From: Takakia lepidozioides
Lineage: Eukaryota; Streptophyta; Takakiopsida; Takakiales; Takakiaceae
Direction of reading: 5' to 3'
Assembly: GCA_030704615.1 (NCBI GenBank)
Contig: CM060733.1
Span: 25,050,001-25,110,000, forward strand
Length of the DNA: 60,000 bases
Positions 22,697 through 32,945 of this stretch are shown here, piece by piece. Position 1 is the first letter of the stretch. Every line of letters begins with the position of its first letter. The notes under the pieces were generated by a model. That model saw only the letters and a list, made by a program, of their open reading frames with translations. It was not told the DNA's origin and searched no databases. The translations under genes and the position numbers were made by a program.

Positions 22697-25600
22697 ATGG
22701 CAAGCACTTCAACCGGCATGCGAAAGGCGCTTGGTGTAATCAAGGACTCCACCACGGTTGGACTAGCCAACCTCAACAGTGAATATAAGGTACATGCTGA
22801 GTTGTCAGAGTGTAGGTCCACAGAGTGTACCCCTCGTCCAAGCCTTTGGAATCGTGACATGCTCCTAGTACTACGTGAAATTCCTGTCTCTTGCTTTCCT
22901 CAGGATCTTCTTTAAAGGTGCCTTGTTTGAGGCACATGGGAAAATTTCGGGTCACTATGTCAACCTAGGGGAATATTGGAAGCAGGCATTTGGATTGTTC
23001 CTTGGTAGCACAGCTTTCATTGCTTAGAAAACTAAGGCACTCTGGCCGGTACGGCATGATATAGTGCCCTGTTGATCTAGAAAAGGTAAAGCTATGTTCA
23101 TGAGGCTGCTGGTAAAGTCAAGGGTAAGGTCTAAGATTTCTGTTCTAATTGAAGAATTCTGTTACCTCAACAGTTGCTAGCTGATCATACAAGCTTTACA
23201 GGTTGCAAACTAATGCCTATGAGCAGGGCAACCAGGAAAGTGCAGTGCTAGTGATCATATTTTGCAGTCACTCATCTGGTCAACACTAGGGCACAGCTTT
23301 GATTACTTAGCAGCATCAATAAGGCACTCTGCCCACTTGCCACAATCCGATGATGATGCGGCAAGGTCTCTCATGTATATTGGTTTAGAAGAGGTCAATC
23401 TGTTGGCACAGTCTATGGTAGAAAACGTCTCAGATCTCTATTCTATGAATGCTATCAATTAATGATCACAAAGCTGATCATTCAAACTCTGAGGTCTACC
23501 TGTATATTGCAGCACTAGTGATTCAATCTTGCAGAGTATCTGTTCCGAAATAGGACAGCTATATACTTTGCGGTTTAAAATGAGTTATTGACTTGGGAGA
23601 TCTTGACAGGACCTTGACATTGCAGTGGTGAAAGCTACAAACCATGTGGAATGCCCTCCAAAGGAGAAGCATGTGCGAAGTAAGTTGTAGCTCCCATCTG
23701 GGTTTGTGAATGGTCATCAGTTTATCCCTTTCTCCAGCTGGAGTAGTCAGAAATTTCTAACTTTATCGCTTGTGGTGACTTGTGCATGGGTATTTAAGGT
23801 TGGGTGATGGGTGTGACAGCTATCTTTTCAGCTACATCAGCATCAAGGCCACGTGCGGATGTCACATATTGCGTACATGCACTCGCTAGGAGGATTGCAA
23901 AGACCCATAATTGGACGGTAAGCACCAGGAACCTGTTGTACATGTGGGTGTAGCTTCTGGTTTCTGTTCCATACTTTGCTAAGTATGTGTATTGCTCTGA
24001 GTAAGGGGGGGAATAAGTAGAGTCTGGGGTATTTGAAATCCTGTGTTCTGTATGTACCAGGTTGCATTAAAGTCAATGGTGGTAATACATCGCATACTAA
24101 GAGAAGGAGATCCCACATTCCGAGACGAGCTCCTCAATTTTGCACGCAACAGGGGCCACATCCTTAATCTTTCGAACTTCAAAGATGACTCAAGTCCAAG
24201 TGGTAAACACTCTGGAGATTTCTTGGTGCTTATCTGTACACCAAATGGTTTAGTTTTATTGGAGACTTGCCTTTTGACCATGTATCTGAAACCTGGCCAA
24301 ACTTTTCTGATCTCCTAAATGAGGCTACTTCTTACAAATCTGCAATGATATACTTCCTAGTGGAGAAGTTCTCTCTGAGCGATTCTAGCTAGTAGCCGAT
24401 CACATGGCTCTGTCGCATAACTTCCTTGGGATCTATTGTCTATCCAAAGGTGGGGCTTTGCTGTGTATGTGGGGGTCCTTGTGTAGTGAAGGATTGAAGG
24501 CACCAGGGATCTTGCTGACACCAATGCAGAGAAACATGGTTTAGTTTGACCAAATGGAAAGTTGACCACTGTGGCCTGTGTTCCAGGGTCTAGTCTCATG
24601 CAAAGGGGTATGTGGTATTTTGGCTGCATGTAGCCTGGGATTACTCTGCGTGGGTGCGGACGTATGCACTGTTTTTGGAAGAGAGGCTGGAATGCTTTCA
24701 GGTGTTGAAGTATGATGTTGAGTCAGAGCGTACAACGGTGAGGCTATTATGTTTATCAGGAACAGATAATCCAACCTCTTAAAAGTCGTGAACTGTTTCA
24801 GATACCCAAAGCCTAGATTGCAGGAAGCTCTTGACAGAAGTGTATTTGTTCAGGTGCTAAAGTCTTGTTGAGGAGCTCAAGTGTTCCCAAAGCATGCAAC
24901 CAGCTATACGCCCATTGACTTGAGAGGGTAGTAGCTATGGCTGGCAGGGGCATAGTAGGATGAGGGAGCTGGACACACTGGAGTTGTTGGAGCATATGCC
25001 TGCCTTGCAACAACTCTTACACCGTCTCATGAGCTGCCAGGTAAACTGCCATCAACCTCATTTTAGCACTTTGGAAAGAGTTGGTATTTTGTGTGTTGCA
25101 CAGGGAAATTGCAATCGTGTAGTGTATATTGATGTTGTGGGAAATCCGGACAATTCTGTGTAGCTAGACTGTTAAGCTTGGTAGGGATCTTGTAGAGATA
25201 AAGGCTGGATGAGAGTATATTCCTGTCCTGCCTGGTCAAAGGAAGAGTTGACCAACTTGTCACAAGTGTGAGCATATAAGTCAAGTGCGTGACCGACGTT
25301 GTCTTTAAACTGCAGCCTGAAGGAGCATCTAAGAGCAATTATGTCATTCAGGCTGCGTTGGGTTTGGTAAGTATGTTCTGCTGAGAACTCTTTGCAGAGA
25401 ATCTTTGCCCTGCATACCTTAGTGTATGCATTATAATAAGTTGTGTCATGCTGTTTTTCAGCCTCTCTTTGTCAACTGCAGAACCTTCTGAAGTTTCTTT
25501 CATGCTTGTGGTTGAAACCAAGACATTTTATCTACAGGTGTTAAAGGAGAGCTTCAAGCTGTATCGGGCAATCAATGATGGCATCATCAACTTGGTGGAC

Positions 25601-28600
25601 AAGGTGGGAATGGTATTAGGCAAAGATTTTTTTTTTGGTTCAAACTTTGCTTCTTTCATGGAGCAGAAGGTAGCCTATCATCGTCTGTGTCGGACAGGAC
25701 TTCCTTGCGCAACTACTAAATTGATGGGGTCATGCATGCAGTTTTTTGAAATGCATCGACATGATGCGATAAAGGCACTGGATATTTACAGGCGAGCTGG
25801 GCAACAGGTACTAGTTATGCCATACTAGCAAGAATCATGTTAAATCTTGCATCATATCCATTTTGTTTTTGGCGGTGTACAAGCACTTGCCTGCTACTTC
25901 TTCTGGGGGCTGGGGACAAATCAATCACCAGCCTACAAGTAGTTCTTCCAGAAGTCATTTGGTGAGCGATTACAGATGCAACGACATTAGCCATATTAAG
26001 AAATGACCTGTTTGCAAAGACCTTCAAAGGAATGTATTTCAGCATTTCCCATGGGAAGTAGCTAGCAAGCTGTGGCTTCTGTTTGTTTTGGGATAATTTT
26101 GGAATTGGTGCAACTTGGCAATAACTCCAACTACAAAGTCCACATTTGCTCATGCACAGTCGTAGAACAGAACAGCAGCTTTGTATTCTGGTGGGTTGTC
26201 TGTACGGAAAAGTTTCCTTGTGAAACATTTTTGTTGTAATGGCAGGCTGAAAGACTGTCAGAGTTTTATGAGATGTGCAAGGGGCTAGACCTTGCCCGCA
26301 ACTTCCAGTTTCCTGCTCTGGAGCAGGTCTGTAGCGAATGCTGCTTTTGACAGAAGTTAGTAGGCTGCCTGGGCAGAAACATAGGAACAAGCATAAGGCT
26401 TCCTGCAGTGGCATCTCAAAAACCTGCAGGGATGTGTGAAGGTACATGATGTCAGAGTATTCACTGGCTGGGTTTGCAGGAAAGGGCATGATGGTTTTGA
26501 ATGTGTAGTGTCAACCAGTGATTACCTATGCAGGGCACTTACAAAGTGTCTTGTTCTTCCGTTGTCTTTCCTGGAAAATGCAGCCCCCTCAGTCGTTCCT
26601 CTCTACCATGGAAGAGTATGTGAGAGAAGCTCCTCGTTTGACACCAGTATTCAAGGAAATCGGGGTAAGAGATCTAGCAGCAATATCAGAACACCCAAAA
26701 TTTTCATGAAAGTTGGTGATTGGGATCAAAAGTACAGATTGGGAATGTCTTACATTTGTTATGATAGTTCCAGCATAAGTTGATCCGGTTGGAAATTTTG
26801 AATGATAACCTGGCGCAGTATGAGTACGAGGATCAGGGCCCACTTCGGATCCGATCAGGGACTTCACCAGATTACAGGGAGGCAGCTGAGTATCAGGATG
26901 CATCAGCCCGTGCAGAGCCTCTGCCTAAAGAGGTTTTCCTCTCAACTGCAGCATATGGAGCCGGTGACCTTTTGGTGGGTGCTCTGTAGCCAAATTAGCA
27001 CACCTAGCTGCTTTAAGTGGGGCTGGGGCTTCAGGACATAAGATGCTCATTTCCCGCTTCCTCTACTGACTGGTTAGATTTTATCATGGTAAGTGAGGAC
27101 CAGTCTTTTTTGGCATTGAATATCCCTCAGAGCATGGCCTTGTAGTTTGTGACGACTGAAGGTCCAATCAAAAGGAACATTGCTCTGAGAAGTCGTCACT
27201 AGTAGTGTGGAGCTACGCGTAACCCTAGCCTGTATGTAATGAGTGAGACAACCAACATTTAGCCCGGTGGTAAGGGCATATGCAACCTCAAAAGTGGTTG
27301 TGGGTTCAAACAACAGGTTGGATGTCATAAGGTGTCCACCTTCCCACCTGAGGGCAGTAGCCCTTCGGGGTCAACTGACACCATAAGTTACATTTGCTTT
27401 GGCAACCCGTTCACAGTGGTTTTTGTAACGAGTAATGACTCTGGGTAGTCTCCGGTTGTTGCTTTCACAAAACTACTACGATCTTTCTTGTGAGGGTTTC
27501 AGGGCATGGATGACGTTATACCAGATGCTTCAGCATTGGAGGAAAGCAATGCCTTGGCTCTGGCTATTGTTCCCCAGAGTGAGCTTGCCTAACTTCCTTA
27601 CAGAGGCTTGGCTGCTTCCTGAGTTTGTCTTGTAGTTAGGTGACAAAAAGTAATACAGTATCTGGCATCAAGGATAGGTTTGACCATGAGTTGGAGGACT
27701 TTTCTTGCTGCAAGCATTGGGCTGTCTGTAGCAGCTATGTTTGTTCAGTGGAGGCCACAGGATAACAATCTTTTGAACAGGCACTTCCAGCACAAGTGGA
27801 ACAGGATTGGCGTATGATCCAAATGGTGGCATGAATCTATCAGCTGGGGTTACTGGTTGGGAGCTTGCTTTGGTCACAAATCCCAGTAGTGATGGGGGTG
27901 CTGCCAACAACAGCAAATTGGTAAAGCTCTCTCCCTCTCCCTCTCCCTCTCTCTCTCTATCTCTCTCTGTGGGCGGGAAGCCTACCTTGAACAAAAAACA
28001 GATGCAGAGAGGAGAAGGAGATTGTAATTGCTCAGTGTGCGGGCAGCCTGAAGACAGTATCCATTTTCTGATGCATTGTCCAGGATATTCTGACCAGAGA
28101 GTGACTTTCTTCAAGAACATCAAGAACATTGTCCCTGCACCTCTGTTCACCAACTTTGAACATCTTGAGGCTGAGGCTAAACCCATGGCCGTGTTGGGGT
28201 CTAATTGCTGGGCAGATGACACATCAAGTTGATGCTTCTGTGAAGGGCTTTCTAGAGGATATCTGGACTAATTGTCTATATTAGTTCAGATAGCCTACCT
28301 TTGACCAAATTGTCTATACCAAGGTAAGCCCCAATACCGGAGTGAGCCCCTCACAACAGTAAGGTCTGTTCCCTTTAGTTCCGCCCAAACTGGGCGTGGG
28401 CGTGGGGTCTATGGTGCTACAGTACAACATTCCATTTGATGAGCTGAAAAGCAAAATTGATTCCTATGATACTAATGACACCTCTCAGTGTAGCTTCTTA
28501 CTGGTGATAGTAAAACAATCAATCATAATTCTTCCTATTGGCAACCAAACCCTCCCTTACTCTGACTGAAGCAAGGCATTTCCACTCAGACAACCCAGCA

Positions 28601-30342
28601 ACCATAGAAGTCGCTACTGAACCCTTAGTATTCCCTTACAGCGTGTACTTGCTGACCATTTTTCGGCCTGTACAAAGCTGTAAGGCTAACCAGCACTTTT
28701 TATCATTACCACCCTGGTGGTTCAAGTTGATGTCACAGTACAACTTGTCCCAGTAATGTCCCATTTTTTTCTGAGCTTTTACTAGCTGATTTACATCTTT
28801 TCGCAGCTGGTAATATGTAGACCACAGCTCCCTGTCATCTTTGATATTACAGCAGTCCCACCTTTGGATCTGAAACTTGATCTCATTGGTCCACCAATTT
28901 ACTGCTCTTCTGTATACACTCAGTTTCCTTCCAATGATCTTTTCAGCCACAGAAGTGATGGAACTCTCCCAAGAGTCCACCGCTCTTTCAACATCACTTG
29001 CATATTGTTTCTCATCTAGGTTGCTTTTGAATTCTCCTAGACTTTCTGGATTAATGTGTCAGCTTCTTTGAGTGCAGGCTTTGATCGCCTTGTGTAAACT
29101 TTGAGGATTGGCATGCCATTAAGCATGCCACATGCTTCATTCACAGCTTGATCAGTCACTGCACGCAAAGGCAGGTCTGACTGACATGGTCTTCTTGCAC
29201 AGACCTTTGGGGCGTGGCTTACCTCTAGGTTGACCATATCCCTAGTAGTCCATTCTGGGTCAACCTCATGCAGTTTAAAATCCCCATCCTTGACTATCTT
29301 ACCTGAGCCCCTCATTGAATCACCAATGTCTAAGATATCTCTCCAACCAGTCAAGGGTCGAACTTCTCTGAGTCTAGTTTGCTTAGGACTCTACCTGTCA
29401 ATGTTGAGAGGCATGGACTGATGTACTCATGCCGTTCCTGCAAACGTTGGCTTGTCATAGCCTTATGGCCATTGACCCTGCAGGAACTAAACCTCCCGAA
29501 GCCATTTGTGGGATTGGCACCCACGAGGGTTTAGCTTATCCCCGCAACTCAGCTGCAGATACATAAACTTGTTTTCCCGAAAGTGCCATTAAGGTGCTCA
29601 CAGAGGACTTGTCTGCACGCAGACCCAACAGCTTGGTTGCAGAATTATTGAGTTTGGTTTTATAGCCCTGTACATTCTCTCTCTCTCTCTCTCTCTCTCT
29701 TTCCATGATGGGCACATGCCTTTCAATGTCTGCATGTTAATAAGAAGAGGATCTTTTCTGGGGATACTAACATCCAGGAAGGATGATGAGGTGTGGAAGA
29801 ATGTATGGCGATGTTCCATATGTTCAGATTATATGTAAATCTCCAGATGTGCTGTATGATGGACTTAATCGTAGGTTTTGTGCATGCAGGCAGGTGGACT
29901 TGATAAGCTTACACTGGACAGCTTGTATGAAGATGCCTTGCACAGGCGCGGGCCCTATGGGACAGCTCCAAACAGCTACAACCCTGGCACTGTGGGGGCC
30001 AACCCTTTTGAAACTGGTCCGGGGATGTCATCTAATCAACAGATGGATCCATTCATGGCCTCAGGCCAATTTGCACCCCCACCCAACGTGCAGATGGCTG
30101 CTATGCAGCAACAGCAAGCCATGCTGATGCTGCAGCAGCAGCAGCAGATAATGGGCGTGCACCCTGCTGGAACTAATCCTTTTGGCAATCCATATGCAGC
30201 AGCTCCCAACCCACAATACCCTTATCTGACTGCTCCACAGCAGGTGGCTCCTGTGATGCATCCTCTCCCAAGCCAGTTGACTTTGCCACTTCCTCCTGGT
30301 CAATATCAACACAATCCGTTTGGTAATCCCGGGTTGCTTTGA
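22697..30342 (+). CDS. ANTH-domain clathrin assembly protein (AP180/CALM type), 15 exons
   Basis: Exons by splice signals and phase: 22,697-22,789; 23,610-23,679; 23,820-23,917; 24,061-24,202; 24,634-24,737; 24,948-25,040; 25,316-25,366; 25,538-25,603; 25,742-25,807; 26,246-26,326; 26,584-26,664; 26,774-26,974; 27,503-27,578; 27,781-27,920; 29,890-30,342. All join in phase to about 604 aa, normal for the plant family. The ANTH domain begins [20 protein letters not shown] and holds the PIP2-binding pattern K-x9-K-x-K-H ([14 protein letters not shown]). Family landmarks [44 protein letters not shown] and MEEYVREAP are present. The C-terminus is Gln/Pro-rich with three NPF motifs for EH-domain partners. 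Expected role: recruiting clathrin to PIP2 membranes in endocytosis. It appears intact. Confidence 0.9.
27237..27400 (+). mobile_element. SINE-like sequence in ANTH intron 12
   Basis: TTTAGCCCGGTGGTAAGGGC (A-box-like), then GTTGTGGGTTCAAACAACAG (B-box-like) about 35 bp later, then a pyrimidine-rich body with CCCACCTGAGGGCAGTAGCCC. The arrangement fits a tRNA-derived SINE. It lies within the intron 26,975-27,502, so it does not affect the coding sequence. Confidence 0.45.
27921..27970 (+). repeat. Pyrimidine-rich microsatellite (CTCCCT/CT)
   Basis: A run of CTCTCC and CTCT units starts a few bases after the exon 14 splice donor of the ANTH gene. Confidence 0.8.
28014..28232 (+). pseudogene. 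LINE ORF2 C-terminal fragment (Cys/His zinc motif)
   Basis: The frame reads [20 protein letters not shown] then [13 protein letters not shown]. The C-x2-C-x7-H-x4-C pattern followed by a Pro-Tyr-type segment is what many plant LINE ORF2 proteins carry after the reverse transcriptase. Only the 3' end is present, typical of a 5'-truncated LINE insertion. It lies in ANTH intron 14. Confidence 0.6.
28318..28425 (+). repeat. Dispersed repeat, copy 1 (possible LINE 3' UTR)
   Basis: CCGGAGTGAGCCCCTCAC, then AAACTGGGCG and GGGCGTGGGGTCTATGG recur in the same order at 58,946-59,022 in another gene's intron. Here it lies 90 bp after the LINE C-terminal fragment, so it may be that element's 3' UTR. Confidence 0.6.
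28636..29540 (-). pseudogene. LINE ORF2 fragment (region between endonuclease and reverse transcriptase)
   Basis: Minus-strand frames give [20 protein letters not shown] (29,037-29,354), then [20 protein letters not shown] and [13 protein letters not shown]-type sequence (28,636-28,980) with a charged helical linker ending near [11 protein letters not shown]. The WW-N/T-x-E motif after a long helical segment is typical of the linker before the RT domain in LINEs. The two frames are separated by a frameshift or gap. Orientation is opposite to the LINE fragment at 28,014. It lies entirely in ANTH intron 14. Confidence 0.5.
29676..29702. repeat. (TC)n microsatellite
   Basis: About 13 TC units in ANTH intron 14. 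Confidence 0.95.
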
Positions 30343-31126
30343 TGTATCATCTGTGCAATGCACCATAAATCTCTTGGAACCATCCACTGGGGTCCACCTG
30401 TGTCTTGCTGCACTGGAGAGAACTAGACATGTCTTTACTTGTGCAGTGTTGAAATTGCCACATGTTTGTACTAGCTTGAGCCCATTCTGTAATTAATAGC
30501 AATCATGTGGCAACCCCACGATGGTTAAATGAAGGGTTTTCGGGGCAACATGAGTATCGGAGGCGCTATCCAGTTGGGTTCCTGGCTCTTGATATACCCA
30601 CAAGAGTTGTAATCGAATGCAGGGTTTCAACATTGGCATTGTGAGGCCAAGCAGATAATGCTTGCTATATCCAGTCTGGTTTAGTTTAGTCTAGACAATG
30701 GACTGCTCTTGGTCGAAGTTGCCAGTGGCTTCTGAGTTCTTCTGCAACTGGTTGTCTCTGGCAGCTTTCCAATGTGCCAGATGATTGCCTTCACACTATT
30801 TTTCCCAGTAATCACATGATTGTAAATAAGCTCGCACCTTCCGAAGATAAATTAGCTTGATTGTGCGGAAATGGTTATCCCTGTCCAACATTGTTGCACA
30901 TCTGCTTGTCTTCTTCCTTAGGAGCACAGACTGCTTGTCTGATCTCTTGACAGAGGCATATTAAGTAATGAACTCACTTTTTCAGCAGCAAGCGTCTAGC
31001 AGCAACCACACCCACTCAAGAACAGAAATGAAATGAAATGGTACTTTACAATGTCCGCGGAAAGCTCATAGAGCTTATGGGACAAAATGGAAGAAAACAT
31101 GAGAGGAACAAATCCAGAAACCACAA
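30343..31126. other. 3' region of the ANTH gene, no further gene
   Basis: It follows the ANTH stop codon TGA at 30,340-30,342 and presumably holds its 3' UTR. No clear AATAAA signal in a good position and no domain-bearing frame were seen. Confidence 0.4.
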
Positions 31127-31697
31127 TTAATGTTCCAGCGATTGTCTAAGGGTGAAGGCCTCGTGCAGGTAGGCTGCCAAGCATTTTTGATCCTCATAGT
31201 GAAAGACATCAGTGAGAGTTTGGGTTCCACTGAATAAACAGTGGAATCTCCCACGGATCTCGTAGTACAGAGGGCAGTAGAAGAGGGCAGTAGAAGAAGA
31301 AGTGTTCTTCAGTTTCAATTCCTTGCTGCGCCCTATGCAAGCTGGACATAGGTTGCAGGTTTTCCCATCAACCAGTCTCTATCCGTAGGTTGTGGGAACC
31401 CACCCTGAACCGCCCCAATGCCCTCAGGAGGGAAGGAGATAAGGATGCTGAAAGGTAATTTGGTCTCAAGATTCTATCATCGCGGAGCACCAAGAATGTC
31501 TCTCGATAGAAGTGGAGCTTTGTCGTGAGATTGGGTAGCTTCCAAGTTCTCTTGACATGTAATTCCATAATCTCTCTCCTAATGAGTCTGTTGCGGTCAT
31601 GTCTGGATGTGATGTCCACCTCATCTCGATTCAGTGGTAATAGGAAAGCAGTAGAAAGTCCGTTACGTTGAAATAAACAGAGAAAGGGATTCAGCAA
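31127..31697 (-). pseudogene. LINE ORF2 C-terminal fragment
   Basis: Minus-strand frames read ALGRFRVGSHNLRIETG (31,368-31,697) and, after a frameshift, EETEEHFFF-type sequence leading into YCPLYYEIRGRFHCLFSG (31,127-31,318). The order SHxLRIETG, Cys pair, E-x-E-HF, CPLY, IR is typical of the end of plant LINE ORF2. It is broken and 5'-truncated. Confidence 0.6.
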
Positions 31698-32945
31698 AGC
31701 TTCTAGGAGCCATGTTGTGCAATACTTACCTTCTCAACCTCCCCCCTCTTACCAAAATGGCTATGGTAGCAGGCTGGGATACAAACAAGCTCAAACGCTC
31801 CAAGAAATGTCATTGCATTGCCGAAGCCAAGAGGCAAAAGAATGGTTCAGTGCGGGATGGAGTGTTCCAAGTTGATAATCGTCTTCCATATCTTCTGGGT
31901 CAAGCAGATTGATGTTTGCTTTTGTGCTTGTAGCCTGATCTGTTCGAGCTGTTGTGAACTGTCTGTCTATTGCTCGGGCAAAGGAAAGGTCTAACGTCCA
32001 GCGATTTACAGAGCAGGGTGATGGTTTTCTAAAAGACAACACTTAAACAGAAGCACTGGAACTTGAAGACGGAAGGATGCACAGGCGGCCCTATCATTGG
32101 GAGCAGGTAGATTGTTCGTTGGTGAAAGCGGGGCTGGCTGCCAGACGCAAGGTCGAGCATGATCTGATGGTGGGTGACAGTCAGACTACGATTCGGATTC
32201 AGGTGTGAACAGTGGAGATCCGTTGAAGTTTCTACTCGAGCCCAGATTCTGGCGGGATGGAAGATTATGGCCGAAGCTAAGAGGGCGGTCAAAGAGGGGC
32301 TATGGAGGAACGAGATTATGACCAACAATCAGCCTGGCTTGAATGGGGGCCTTGTCGTCCATCGCCAGCTCCTTCAGCAACATTTGAAATCCCTGGTCTG
32401 CGTTTTAGATTCTCGTGTGAATGAGGCAGTGAAAGAGGCGAGAGGAAGATGGGGAAAGAATGCGTAAAGCTACAGTAGTACTCGCTACAGAGACGGTGCC
32501 GAACGGGAGCTGGAAAGATCGTATGTGCTGCCTCTTAGTTGCACACTGGCTGAGTAATGACCATTAAACGGCTCCGGCAGGAGTTGTTCTCAGATTCTGC
32601 ACAGTGGTGGGGCAATAGGTTTGTGAAGGTGAGGCTCTCGCTCTGACAGCTTTTGATTAAAGATGGTATAGTCGCGATGTGTGAACTGAATTGCAACCTC
32701 GTTTTCTTTCTTTTTACGGCGAGATTGACCTGGTTGTGTCCTGTAATTGGAAAGATTATTTTGAGAGCTGTGAGGGTTCTTGAGGGTTGAGCATTGTTGG
32801 ATTCTTTTGGGGCTTTGGTCTACAACTAGCTCAAGGTAGTTGGTTTGCCTGACATTATGGCTGCTCACTTGCACAATGGCGGTTGTCACAGAAGAATCCA
32901 ACATACTGAGATTCCAAGTTTGAGTGTTTGAAGGAGGTCATATGG
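31698..32945. other. Region between LINE fragment and PPR gene
   Basis: Short frames on both strands without recognised domains; one on the plus strand (32,174-32,467) is Arg/Lys-rich. The promoter of the PPR gene should lie in the last few hundred bases, but no firm element was identified. Confidence 0.35.

Noticed and set aside
25815-26489. 224-codon open frame on the minus strand
   Set aside because: It overlaps ANTH exon 10 and introns in antisense, has no domain, and is a shadow of the spliced gene region.
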